This document shows positions 34,003 to 41,769 of a stretch of 64,000 bases of DNA, piece after piece; the stretch's first letter is position 1; each line of letters begins with the position of its first letter. Both the position numbers and the translations under genes were made by a program. The notes below the pieces were generated by a model. It worked only from the letters and a program-made list of their open reading frames with translations. It ran no database searches and was not told where the DNA came from. Source of the DNA: SIG672 sp045580325 (GTDB lineage Bacteria; Bacillota; Clostridia; Oscillospirales; CAG-272); contig JAZNNR010000002.1 of NCBI GenBank assembly GCA_045580325.1, forward strand, positions 1 to 64,000, read 5' to 3'.

Positions 34003-34413
34003 TTAACAAACTACAGGCTCCCAAGCGAACGGCAACAAATCGCGAGCTTTGACCTTAATAAGATTTCCGTTTTCATCATTGACAATCACTTTAATGTCAG
34101 GACAATATTCAAACAGCATTTGTCTACAGTTTCCGCAAGGCGGAATAACGCAGTTAAGATGCTTCTCATGAACAGCGACGATTGTATCGAATTCTCGCTC
34201 TCCATTTGAAATCGCAATACCGATGGTAATGTATTCAGCACAAGAACCGTGAATGCCGTCACAGTTTACACCTTTGTAGACATTTCCATTCTTGCACAAA
34301 ACCGCGCACCCAACAGTGTGGTTGTAAATACCGTCGTCAAAATTATTTGCCAAAACTTGCAAGCCAATTTCTATTAGTTGTCTATCTTTTTCCGTAATAG
34401 GATATCTTTCCAT
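34003..34413 (-). CDS. Cytidine deaminase-like protein
   Basis: The 136-aa protein has the zinc-deaminase motifs CAE (GSCAEYITIG, with the catalytic Glu) and PCxxC (PPCGNCRQML). The GSCAE context and length fit the cytidine deaminase/blasticidin-S deaminase group, so it may act on cytidine or on a nucleoside antibiotic. I use ATG 34413, behind GGGAGG; the frame extends back to 34476 only through the promoter repeat. Base composition is more AT-rich than the surrounding genes, suggesting acquisition. Its promoter lies in a repeat shared with the neighbouring gene. Confidence 0.85.
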   Translation of the reverse strand: MERYPITEKDRQLIEIGLQVLANNFDDGIYNHTVGCAVLCKNGNVYKGVNCDGIHGSCAEYITIGIAISNGEREFDTIVAVHEKHLNCVIPPCGNCRQMLFEYCPDIKVIVNDENGNLIKVKARDLLPFAWEPVVC

Positions 34414-34454
34414 GAAAATGCCTCCCGCCAAATTCAAGTTTATCGAATTGATTG

Positions 34455-34504
34455 CATTATACCATAAATTATTCAAAATTTCAATATTTCCTGCAATCTT
34501 TATG
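34455..34504 (-). promoter_or_regulatory. Promoter repeat, copy 1 (deaminase gene)
   Basis: A 50-bp segment matching 35568-35617 at 45 positions. On the minus strand it contains TTGAAA, a 17-nt spacer and TATAAT (34458-34463), about 45 bp before the deaminase ATG. Confidence 0.75.
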
Positions 34505-34550
34505 AGTTATAACGATTCTTATAGAATCTTTATGACTCTTTTTCTTTTAT

Positions 34551-34600
34551 ATAAGACTCTTATTAATCATGATGATTATATAAGCATTATGAGTCTTTAT
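34551..34600. repeat. AT-rich inverted repeat at the 3' end of the accessory gene
   Basis: Arms ATAAGACTC and GAGTCTTTAT enclose a smaller palindrome AATCATGATGATT. It lies just beyond the stop codon of the minus-strand gene at 34624 and before promoter copy 1, so it may end that transcript or mark the cassette border. Confidence 0.5.
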
Positions 34601-34623
34601 CTTAAACATAGAGTAGTCCTTTT

Positions 34624-35532
34624 CTATATATATTTTTGCATAAAGCTTTTGTATTGCACGATAAACTTTTCTTTTGATTTTTCAGTTTTGAAATACCGTT
34701 TGCCTTTTCCAAGAGGTCTGATATCTTCTACAGTTGATTCTTTGTCATGCTCATAAATCCCGTATTCATCATATATTTTAAACTTTAAAGCTTCGAATTT
34801 AGCATAATTCTCGGTTGAATAAACGTCGGGTGAGATCCATAACCGTTTTAGATTCGGTATGTCGATTAAATCGTCAACGTTATTATCTTGTGCAGTGACT
34901 CCAGATATAATTAAACTGTCAAGAGAAGGCATTTCTTTTAGGAAGGAGAATGTGGGAATAACAGTATTGTTAATCTGTGAAATGTGAATATTTAAGCATA
35001 AATGCCTTAAGCTTTTTGCTTTTTTAATTTCTGTTATTTGGGGAGCATTTGTGCCGAGTTGAATTTCTAAAACATCAAGAGCGGGTGTCTTTTCCATATC
35101 CCAAAGAATATCCTTCGCTCTAAGTCTAATACATACGGTTTGGAGCTGAGTTAACTTTTCAAGCGCGGAATAGTTCACAGGATTAACACTAGATATCCAA
35201 ATCGTTTTCGTGCTTGCGGGTAGGTGGTCAACGACAAGATTTAATTCTTCTGTGTTTTTAACGTTTATAACGAAAATTTCTTTGTTTGAAAAATCATTGG
35301 AGTAATGGTTATCACCAAAATAAAAACCTATGTTATGCTTGAAACAGGGACAATCTTTACACTTGTATAAGTATTCTGCGTATTTGTCCCATACCGAATC
35401 TTTTAAAAAACCTTGATTCAAGAATTCTTCTGTGCAATTAACCCTTTCTTTGTCTTCAGAGGAACAATACAGTTCGTATCTATAAAAAGTTAAAGATTCA
35501 TTAAATGCAATATCGTAAAATCTGTTATCCAT
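34624..35532 (-). CDS. Leucine-rich-repeat-like hypothetical protein
   Basis: The 302-aa protein is soluble, with no signal peptide or TM segment. Residues about 90-250 show irregular leucine-rich-like repeats (LVVDHLPASTKTIWISS, LTQLQTVCIRLRA, LDVLEIQLG, LRHLCLNIHIS, LDSLIISG, LKRLWISPDV), which suggests a curved beta-helix-like solenoid. A Cys-rich stretch (YKCKDCPCFKH, about residues 50-60) precedes them. I do not recognise the family. The gene is AT-rich and shares its promoter repeat with the adjacent deaminase gene. Confidence 0.6.
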   Translation of the reverse strand: MDNRFYDIAFNESLTFYRYELYCSSEDKERVNCTEEFLNQGFLKDSVWDKYAEYLYKCKDCPCFKHNIGFYFGDNHYSNDFSNKEIFVINVKNTEELNLVVDHLPASTKTIWISSVNPVNYSALEKLTQLQTVCIRLRAKDILWDMEKTPALDVLEIQLGTNAPQITEIKKAKSLRHLCLNIHISQINNTVIPTFSFLKEMPSLDSLIISGVTAQDNNVDDLIDIPNLKRLWISPDVYSTENYAKFEALKFKIYDEYGIYEHDKESTVEDIRPLGKGKRYFKTEKSKEKFIVQYKSFMQKYI

Positions 35533-35567
35533 TCTTCACCTCGTGAGTAAGAACATTTCTGTAAATA

Positions 35568-35617
35568 CATTATACCACAGATAGTTCAAAATTTCAATAT
35601 TTCCTGCAATCTTCATG
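35568..35617 (-). promoter_or_regulatory. Promoter repeat, copy 2 (LRR-like gene)
   Basis: Second copy of the 50-bp promoter-bearing repeat; the minus strand again reads TTGAAA, 17 nt, TATAAT, about 40 bp before the gene start at 35532. A 29-bp core is identical to copy 1. Confidence 0.75.
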
Positions 35618-35678
35618 TATCAACTGTTATTTACAGTTTATATTTATAATTAGTTTACGGAGATTTAAAAAATGTGTC

Positions 35679-35707
35679 TTGAAAGGACGAGTAAGCTGTG
35701 ATATAAT
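35679..35707 (+). promoter_or_regulatory. Sigma-A promoter of the 256-aa membrane protein gene
   Basis: TTGAAA (35679-35684), a 17-nt spacer and TATAAT (35702-35707), 33 bp before the ATG at 35740. Confidence 0.78.
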
Positions 35708-35739
35708 CTTATAAAACAGACTGAAAGGTTGACTGTAAT

Positions 35740-36510
35740 ATGGAAAATCTTGAAAATACAGAGGGTACGCCTTACGTTGATCCGAACGAGATAAAACGCC
35801 CGACCTCCTTTAAGGCGTGGGTCGAAAATTATTGGTATCACTATAAGTGGCACACGATAATAATATCATTCTTTCTGATCCTTGCGACCGTGCTTGTCGT
35901 TCAGCTTGCCACAAAAGAAAAATATGATATTATGGCGATATATTCAGGTCCAAGACAGCTTGACGGCGGTCAGCTTGAAAAAATATCGGACGCATTTTGC
36001 GAGCTTCTCAGCGAGGATAGTAACGGCGACGGAAAGATAAACGCGATAACCTACGGCGAATATCTCCTTTCTCCCGAGCAGCAGAAGGCAATCGAGGACG
36101 AGGCTAAAAAACAGAGCATAAAGGATAATACCGAATACGTTTTCCTTTATACCGCCGAGGACAGAAACAACGCGCTTAACAATACGAACACCCTCGTTGC
36201 AACGGGCGAGGCTATCATCTGTCTTATGGACAAATATAACTACGATATTCTCTGCCAAAACGGCGGATTTATGCCGCTCGAGGAGATTCTCGGATATAAA
36301 CCCGAATTTGCAAGAGATGAGTACAGCGTATATCTTAAAGACACCGATTTCGGAAAGTATTTTGAGGACGCATTTGAAGTGTTGCCCGACGATACCATTC
36401 TTTGTATAAGAAAAAAAGCGTCGGTCGGAGTGAGCCGCGATTTTGACGGTATATACAAGTACCATCTTGACCTTTTCAAAAAGGTACTTTCCTTTAAAAT
36501 TCCCGAATGA
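35740..36510 (+). CDS. Single-pass membrane protein of unknown function
   Basis: The 256-aa protein has a 35-residue cytoplasmic head (MENLENTEGTPYVDPNEIKR), one TM helix (about residues 39-58) and an extracytoplasmic domain of about 200 residues with a DSNGDGKIN stretch that could bind calcium. I recognise no family. The head resembles the Glu-Asn-rich heads of the Ctp protease and lysyl-tRNA synthetase here. It has its own promoter and terminator. Confidence 0.75.
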   Translation: MENLENTEGTPYVDPNEIKRPTSFKAWVENYWYHYKWHTIIISFFLILATVLVVQLATKEKYDIMAIYSGPRQLDGGQLEKISDAFCELLSEDSNGDGKINAITYGEYLLSPEQQKAIEDEAKKQSIKDNTEYVFLYTAEDRNNALNNTNTLVATGEAIICLMDKYNYDILCQNGGFMPLEEILGYKPEFARDEYSVYLKDTDFGKYFEDAFEVLPDDTILCIRKKASVGVSRDFDGIYKYHLDLFKKVLSFKIPE

Positions 36511-36512
36511 AA

Positions 36513-36539
36513 AAAACACCCACAACTGTGGGTGCTTTT
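36513..36539. terminator. Bidirectional terminator
   Basis: Stem CACCCACA/TGTGGGTG (36517-36534) with T5 after it on the plus strand and T6 on the minus strand; shared by the convergent genes on both sides. Confidence 0.85.
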
Positions 36540-36751
36540 TACTTTGTAAATCCGCTTATCTCTTTCGGGATATCCTCGGCCATAAACGCACTGCGAAGAA
36601 AATAGTCGCGCAGTCCGTTGAGAGCTGCAAGCTCTGTGAAAAACACTGTCGCGGCGTAAAGAATGACAAAAAGTCCGATAAGGCAGATGCACATTCTGAA
36701 ATTTCGCTCACGCTCCGAGGTGCGCGAAAACATAGGATCTTTTCTAAGCAT
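36539..36751 (-). CDS. Small membrane protein downstream of gpr
   Basis: The 70-aa protein has one TM helix (FRMCICLIGLFVILYAATVFF, about residues 18-38) flanked by basic residues. A clear AGGAG sits 6 nt before the ATG, and it starts 43 bp after gpr on the same strand, so it is probably translated and co-transcribed with that spore protease gene. I recognise no family. A sporulation role is a guess from position. Confidence 0.65.
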   Translation of the reverse strand: MLRKDPMFSRTSERERNFRMCICLIGLFVILYAATVFFTELAALNGLRDYFLRSAFMAEDIPKEISGFTK

Positions 36752-36794
36752 AAAAACTCCTTTTATTTTGTTTTATGCTATATTTTATTTAAAA

Positions 36795-37691
36795 TCAGCC
36801 CGATTCATTACCGAGATCCGAGAAAAACATATTGAGCGACTCAAAGATTATGTTTGAAAGCTCAAGAATTGCGATGTCGCTGTCCTTAAGAGTTACAAAA
36901 AAACTCATTCCTTCCTCAAGTATGGGAACAAGACTGTCGGGAAGATCATCTATTCCTGCGCGCTCAAGGGCGTCTAAAACGAGAGTCGCGCTGTCGACGA
37001 CGGTAGGTACGCCGATAGCCATTACGGGAAAGCCTATCGTTTCCGAGTTTATTTTCTTTCGGTGATTTCCTATTCCTGAGCCGGGGGCGATGCCCGTGTC
37101 CGAAAGCTGTACGGTAGATGCAAGCCGTCCTACCGACCTTGATGCCAAGGCGTCGATGACGATAACAAGGGAAGGACTGCAGTTTTGCGCCGCGCCCCGT
37201 ATAAGCTCGACCGTTTCTATCCCCGTTTGCGCCAGAACTCCGGGTGATATAGCCGAGATCTCGGGAAAATGTTTGTTTTCGGGATCTGCTACGCTTAAAT
37301 GTCGGGTTATGTTTACGTTGTCGCTGCACACAGGTCCGAGCGAGTCTGAGGTAATCTTTCGGTTGCCGAGCCCTGCGACGAGAACACTGCTTATTCCGTC
37401 GGGACACATACTTTGTGCAAGCCGTTTTATTTCCTCACAGACTATTTTTATAAGAGCGGATCTTTCATCATCGGTGAAGTCCTCGTATTTTTGAAATCCG
37501 ACGGTTACGTATCTGCCTATCGGCTTGCCGACCGACTCTGCACCCTCTTCGTTTATGATGTGAAGGCGCGCCACAGTGGTGCTGTCAAAATTTTCTTCTT
37601 CGTACTTTGCGCCGTTCTGCGAAAAGTCGGGAATTTTGTTTCCTTCGGCGGCAAGGTCGGTGTGTAAATATTTACTTTTCAGATCGTCCAT
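36795..37691 (-). CDS. gpr: Germination protease (GPR)
   Basis: This 298-aa aspartic-type protease degrades small acid-soluble spore proteins at germination. The N-terminal HTDLAAE motif (residues 10-16) resembles the SASP cleavage site at which GPR processes its own propeptide, and conserved segments such as GLGNRKITSDSLGPVCSDNV and GSGIGNHRKKIN are intact. It is active in the forespore and normally under sigma-G control; a GCATC ... GATACTA pair in its upstream region is only a weak match to a sigma-G promoter. ssp genes and spoIIP are not adjacent. Confidence 0.95.
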   Translation of the reverse strand: MDDLKSKYLHTDLAAEGNKIPDFSQNGAKYEEENFDSTTVARLHIINEEGAESVGKPIGRYVTVGFQKYEDFTDDERSALIKIVCEEIKRLAQSMCPDGISSVLVAGLGNRKITSDSLGPVCSDNVNITRHLSVADPENKHFPEISAISPGVLAQTGIETVELIRGAAQNCSPSLVIVIDALASRSVGRLASTVQLSDTGIAPGSGIGNHRKKINSETIGFPVMAIGVPTVVDSATLVLDALERAGIDDLPDSLVPILEEGMSFFVTLKDSDIAILELSNIIFESLNMFFSDLGNESG

Positions 37692-37882
37692 GCGATACTC
37701 CTGATTTTTGCTTTTGTTTTATAATAGTATCATTACCACTTTTTTTGATGCTCAAACCGAAAGTTGAGAGTAAAATGGTTTATTTTTGCTAATCGTCATT
37801 GTTAAAATTAACGAAAAGTAAGGGCTTTAATTGTGCAAATATCCAAATTAACAAAAGAAAAAAATAAGTTTAAGTTATCCAC

Positions 37883-37911
37883 TTGATAATTTCGATGACA
37901 AATGCTATAAT
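37883..37911 (+). promoter_or_regulatory. Sigma-A promoter of the oligopeptide-binding gene
   Basis: TTGATA (37883-37888), a 17-nt spacer and TATAAT (37906-37911), 86 bp before the start. The 305-bp divergent gap with gpr is otherwise AT-rich without further recognisable features. Confidence 0.78.
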
Positions 37912-37996
37912 AACAAAGTAATGTTATTGTCGAATGCTATACTTATCTAAAAATATAGGTATGGCAGGGACAAAAGCAGGTTAGGAGGAATATATT

Positions 37997-39805
37997 TTGA
38001 AAAGATTTTTAGCAATGCTACTATGTCTTGCGACCCTGCTCGTCGGATTTGCCGCTTGTGCAAACGGCGAAGAGGAGGATAAGGGCGCGACTATTGATAT
38101 TTATATGGACGAAACCTTCAGCTTCGATCCGGCTATCGCTTATAACGACGTCGGCGCTGCTGAGTTGCTCTCGCTCACATCTGAGGGACTTTTCTATCTC
38201 AATGAAAAGGGCAAGCTCAAGAAGGGACTTTGTAAGAGCTATAAGATCAAAGAAAATGACGACGGATCGGAAACTGTCATTATCACTCTTGGCGAGTCTT
38301 ATTGGAGCGACGGTATCAGAGTTGACGCCGCAGACTTCGTATATGCTTGGAACCGCATAATGGACCCCGAGTTCAAGTGTGAGGCAGCTGCTCTTCTTTT
38401 CCCGGTTAAAAACGCGGTAGAGGTTAAGAACGGCGATGTCAGAAGAGACGATATAGGCTTCTATTCATCGGGTACTTACGAGATCACTATCGACCTCAAC
38501 GTAGGCACAGATGCGGAAATATTCCTTAATAACCTTGCAAGCGTAGCACTCTATCCTCTTCGTAAAGAGGTAGTAAGAAGCGTTAAAGATGAAAACTGGG
38601 CTTCGCTTTCTGCGGTTCTCGTTTCTAACGGTCCTTTCTATGTAAAGAACTTCGAGCTCATTACCGATAGCAAAGCTCAACCTAAATCTATTACTCTCGA
38701 GCGTAACCAGTATTACAGACGTGAGCCTGATGCTGAAAGCAGTATCAAAAAGTACGTAACACCTTATAAGATCTGCATTCACTACGTAACAGCGGAAGAA
38801 GCTTATGAAAAGTATAAGAGCGGCGAATATGCGTTTACCTCGGATATTCCGCTTGCAGAGCGTAAGAAACTTCTTGATGAAGTAACTATGCTTGATAATA
38901 TGTTCACCTACTCTTATCTGTTCAACACGAATTCTGAATTCCTTTCGGACGCAAAGGCAAGAAAGGCGCTTTCCATTGCTATTGACAGAAAAGCGATTCA
39001 GGACATCGTTGTGTACGCAGAAGCTGCCGATTCGCTTATTTCCGAGCTTGTTTACAACACAAAGAAGGGAACTTCCTTCCACACAAGCGTTATAAGCACA
39101 TCTGCTAAGCTTGACGAAGCTAAGAAGCTCGTAAGTGAAGCGGGCATCAAGGGTAAGCCCATCAAGCTTCTTGTGGCTGACGAGCCTGCTGATATTGCGG
39201 TTGCCAAGTACTGCGTAGACGTATGGAAGAAAATCGGTGTTGATGCAAGCTACGAAGTACTTACATACTACGGATACGACTATAAGGAAGACATTATAAA
39301 GACAAACGCAAACGGCGATAAGGTTATCGTAAAAGAAACTATTTACGAAGACATTTGCGGCGATAAACTGAGAGAGGCGTATAATAAGGGCGAATTTGAT
39401 ATAATCGCTGTAAACTATAATATGCTTACAACAGACGCTTTCGCAGTACTTGCACAGTTCGCACCTAAATATTCGGGCGGCGCATATGACTTCTCAAGCT
39501 CGGATACCGAGTGGCCTCTTATCCCTCATACCAGCGGATATAACAGCGAAAAGTACGCAGCTCTTATAGATGCTGCTCATAAGGCAAAGGACCCCGAGGA
39601 GAGAGCAAAGAAGCTCCACGAAGCAGAAAAGCTTCTTGTTGCTGAGGACTGCGTAGTTATGCCTCTTTACTTCGGAAGAACAGCATACCTTGTTAACGAT
39701 AATATAAAGAAGCTTGATACAAACTTCGCAGGTCATATCGTTTGGACAAAGGTAAAGGACAAGGATTATGTTCCGGGAGAAGAAGAGGAAACTCCTGCTG
39801 CATAA
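37997..39805 (+). CDS. Oligopeptide-binding lipoprotein (SBP family 5), orphan
   Basis: The 602-aa protein has a lipoprotein signal (KRFLAMLLCLATLLVGFAAC, lipobox Cys near residue 21) and the family 5 solute-binding fold: EGLFYLNEKGKLKKGLCKSY, VDAADFVYAWNRIMDPE and KARKALSIAIDRKAI are diagnostic. It should capture peptides outside the membrane for an Opp/Dpp-type transporter, but no oppBCDF genes are adjacent. The start codon is TTG 37997, with TTAGGAGGA 9 nt upstream; there is no in-frame ATG nearby. It is monocistronic between a promoter and a terminator. Confidence 0.92.
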   Translation: MKRFLAMLLCLATLLVGFAACANGEEEDKGATIDIYMDETFSFDPAIAYNDVGAAELLSLTSEGLFYLNEKGKLKKGLCKSYKIKENDDGSETVIITLGESYWSDGIRVDAADFVYAWNRIMDPEFKCEAAALLFPVKNAVEVKNGDVRRDDIGFYSSGTYEITIDLNVGTDAEIFLNNLASVALYPLRKEVVRSVKDENWASLSAVLVSNGPFYVKNFELITDSKAQPKSITLERNQYYRREPDAESSIKKYVTPYKICIHYVTAEEAYEKYKSGEYAFTSDIPLAERKKLLDEVTMLDNMFTYSYLFNTNSEFLSDAKARKALSIAIDRKAIQDIVVYAEAADSLISELVYNTKKGTSFHTSVISTSAKLDEAKKLVSEAGIKGKPIKLLVADEPADIAVAKYCVDVWKKIGVDASYEVLTYYGYDYKEDIIKTNANGDKVIVKETIYEDICGDKLREAYNKGEFDIIAVNYNMLTTDAFAVLAQFAPKYSGGAYDFSSSDTEWPLIPHTSGYNSEKYAALIDAAHKAKDPEERAKKLHEAEKLLVAEDCVVMPLYFGRTAYLVNDNIKKLDTNFAGHIVWTKVKDKDYVPGEEEETPAA

Positions 39806-39830
39806 TCAAAGTACAATTTAAAAAATATAT

Positions 39831-39856
39831 AATCGGGTGAGATCTCTCACCCGATT
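39831..39856 (+). terminator. Hairpin after the oligopeptide-binding gene
   Basis: A perfect 12-bp stem AATCGGGTGAGA/TCTCACCCGATT with a 2-nt centre, followed by ATTTGCC; a probable terminator, though the T tract is poor. Confidence 0.65.
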
Positions 39857-39873
39857 ATTTGCCTAAAAATATT

Positions 39874-39915
39874 ATGAAAGGAAGTTACCCATATGGGTTA
39901 GCACATAGATTATGA
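39874..39915 (+). other. Possible 13-codon leader ORF overlapping the DUF4364 start
   Basis: ATG at 39874 opens a frame MKGSYPYGLAHRL whose TGA overlaps the ATG at 39912 as ATGA. In another frame AAAGGAAG is followed at good distance by ATG-GGT-TAG (39893-39901). The DUF4364 ATG itself has no close ribosome site, so coupling from one of these leaders is possible. Confidence 0.35.
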
Positions 39916-40463
39916 TGATTGCGCCGCTTAAGAAAAAAGACGACATAAAAATATTTATACTCTATCTTCTGCACAATCTTAATAGACCGCTTGAATTTGA
40001 AGATATAAATGCAATCGCTATGCAAGACGGAATTGTAGGCGGAATAGATTTTGCAGAATGCTTTGCTGAGCTTATTGATGTTGGAAATATAAGGGAATAC
40101 ACAGAGGGCGGCAAGGTACTCTATTCCATTACGGATAGAGGACACCACGTAGCTGAAAACTTGCAGGGAGAAATACTCGGATATATCAGAACGAGAAGCC
40201 TTAAAAGCGCGCTTCGTTTTATTTCATTTAAAGAAAGAGGCTCAGAAATAAAGACGAGCTATTCGATCAGAGCAGACGGTAAATACGACCTTTGCTGTCA
40301 AATAATAGATGAAAGACAGCTCTCTCTTGAAATAAAGCTTGTAGCCGATAACGTTAACCAGCTTGAGCTTATGATGCATACCTTCGACGATCGTCCAGAG
40401 GTCGTTTACCGTGGGGTTATGGCTCTTCTTACCGGAGAAATTGACTATCTTCTCGAAGACTAA
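39912..40463 (+). CDS. DUF4364 family protein, winged-helix-like
   Basis: The 183-aa protein matches the DUF4364 family of Clostridia: an N-terminal winged-helix-like part (FILYLLHNLNRPLEFEDINAIAMQDG ... YSITDRGHHVAE, about residues 13-80) and a C-terminal beta-rich part. It is probably a transcription regulator, function unknown. An in-frame TAG at 39906 prevents any earlier start. The only good ribosome site lies 28 nt upstream, in front of a tiny leader frame. Confidence 0.82.
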   Translation: MMIAPLKKKDDIKIFILYLLHNLNRPLEFEDINAIAMQDGIVGGIDFAECFAELIDVGNIREYTEGGKVLYSITDRGHHVAENLQGEILGYIRTRSLKSALRFISFKERGSEIKTSYSIRADGKYDLCCQIIDERQLSLEIKLVADNVNQLELMMHTFDDRPEVVYRGVMALLTGEIDYLLED

Positions 40464-40477
40464 TGTGCAAATGTACA

Positions 40478-40498
40478 AAAAACCACTTGGTTTTTATG
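40478..40498 (+). terminator. Short terminator after DUF4364
   Basis: AAAAACCA/TGGTTTTT hairpin ending in T5, about 15 bp after the stop codon. Confidence 0.55.
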
Positions 40499-40548
40499 TA
40501 TAAATCTACAAAAACTCAAAAAACAGTAGAATAAATATTAAAAAAGTA

Positions 40549-40577
40549 TTGACAAAATATTAAACAGTTGATATAAT
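40549..40577 (+). promoter_or_regulatory. Sigma-A promoter of the small sigma factor gene
   Basis: TTGACA (40549-40554), a 17-nt spacer and TATAAT (40572-40577); both hexamers are consensus. A leader of about 70 nt follows. Confidence 0.85.
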
Positions 40578-40650
40578 GAAAATTAAGGTAAAAAGGGTAT
40601 GATAATCTTGTCGCTTGGGCGAGTGTTTTCATACTCGGAGGTTTTTTATT

Positions 40651-41184
40651 TTGGAAAAAAGACTTGCAAAGCTTATAGAAGACGTTAAAGGCGGAAATGA
40701 CTCTGCTTTTTCGGAAATTTGTGAAGATTTTGCACCGCTTATGAGATCACAGGTGTCAAAGCTTTTCGGAGAAGATCCTTCCGAATATGACGACAGACTT
40801 CAGGACGCTGCTATGGCTCTTTATAATGCGATAGTTTCATTTGATCTTACGCAGGATAAGGTAACCTTCGGTCTGTACGCAAAGATATGTATAAGAAACC
40901 GTCTTGTTTCTATAAAGCGCAAGGAAAAAAAGAACAGTAAAAAAGCTGCACCGTATCTGCCTGTTGAAAATCAGATGCATGAAACGGGCAGAGGGGCATC
41001 TCGTGAAAGACTCGAAGACAACGAAAAGGTAATATCTGAACTTTCCTCTTACGAAAAGTCTGTTTTAAAGCTTTATTTAAGCGGACATTCATACCGTGAA
41101 ATCGGGTTGGCTCTTAATAAAAGCGAGAAGTCGGTTGACAACGCCTTGTATAGAATTAAAAGTAAGCTTAAAAAGCTGATTTGA
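40651..41184 (+). CDS. Small sigma-70-family RNA polymerase sigma factor
   Basis: The 177-aa protein has sigma region 2 (DRLQDAAMALYNAIVSFDLTQDKVTFGLYAKICIRNRL-type, about residues 50-95) and region 4 (LSSYEKSVLKLYLSGHSYREIGLALNKSEKSVDNALYRIKSKL), with no region 3. It resembles sigma-H-like or ECF-like alternative factors. Start is TTG 40651 with CGGAGG 9 nt upstream; a more upstream TTG has no ribosome site. No anti-sigma gene is adjacent. The regulon is unknown. Confidence 0.85.
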   Translation: MEKRLAKLIEDVKGGNDSAFSEICEDFAPLMRSQVSKLFGEDPSEYDDRLQDAAMALYNAIVSFDLTQDKVTFGLYAKICIRNRLVSIKRKEKKNSKKAAPYLPVENQMHETGRGASRERLEDNEKVISELSSYEKSVLKLYLSGHSYREIGLALNKSEKSVDNALYRIKSKLKKLI

Positions 41185-41249
41185 AGATTCGTAGCAATTT
41201 AACTGTTTTAATTCTGTATAGGTACCCGATCAGCTTAAAAGAGCGTTGT

Positions 41250-41280
41250 AACTAATCATTGTAAAGGTGGCGGTTTTGGT
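41250..41280 (+). other. Hairpin ahead of the zinc-ribbon gene
   Basis: GGCGG/CCGCC stem with loop TTTTGGT in the 139-bp gap before the gene at 41324. It has no T tract, so it is not an obvious terminator; it may be part of the mRNA leader. Confidence 0.4.
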
Positions 41281-41323
41281 CCGCCTTGGATAACATATAA
41301 AAATTTAAAGCGAGGTAAAAGGA

Positions 41324-41602
41324 ATGTATCAGGACATTACACTTAAGTGTGCAGAGTGCGGAGCGGATTTCGTGTTCACAGCAGGAGAACAGGAATTCTA
41401 TGCAGAAAAGGGTTTCCAGAATAAGCCCCAGAGATGCAAGGCTTGCCGCTATGCAAGAAAGAATGCAGCAAAGCCCCAGAGAGAAATGTTTGAGGCTGTT
41501 TGCGCAGAGTGTGGCGGAGTAGCTAAGATCCCCTTCCAGCCCACAACCGATAGACCTGTGTATTGCAGCGAATGCTTTGCAGCAAAAAGAGCTGAGCAGT
41601 AA
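41324..41602 (+). CDS. Zinc-ribbon protein with two CxxC modules
   Basis: The 92-aa protein contains two similar zinc-ribbon modules, each with two CxxC pairs: CAEC (residues 9-12) with CKAC (38-41), and CAEC (56-59) with CSEC (77-80). It belongs to the small zinc-ribbon proteins annotated in Clostridia as zinc-ribbon domain (zf-trcl-like) proteins; the function is not known. AGGTAAAAGG precedes the ATG. It lies between the sigma factor gene and rlmB and is closed by a terminator. Confidence 0.82.
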   Translation: MYQDITLKCAECGADFVFTAGEQEFYAEKGFQNKPQRCKACRYARKNAAKPQREMFEAVCAECGGVAKIPFQPTTDRPVYCSECFAAKRAEQ

Positions 41603-41630
41603 TCATTACAGGCGGTAATACTAACTGTTA

Positions 41631-41664
41631 AAAGACACATCGTGCAGATGTGTCTTTTCGGTTT
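41631..41664 (+). terminator. Terminator of the zinc-ribbon gene
   Basis: Stem AAAGACACAT/ATGTGTCTTT followed by TCGGTTTTT. Confidence 0.8.
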
Positions 41665-41769
41665 TTAAAAAAGTTTTATAAAATATAAGAACTTTTTCTT
41701 TTAACACTATACAAAACACTTTTGATGTGATATAATACATAAAGTAAATTTTGTTTAAAGGTTTGAAAA

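Noticed and set aside
34501..34620. Short interspersed ATGAGTCTTTAT-like strings, considered as a CRISPR or small array
   Set aside because: Units are irregular in length and spacing and form one AT-rich inverted repeat; there are no spacers of constant size and no cas genes.
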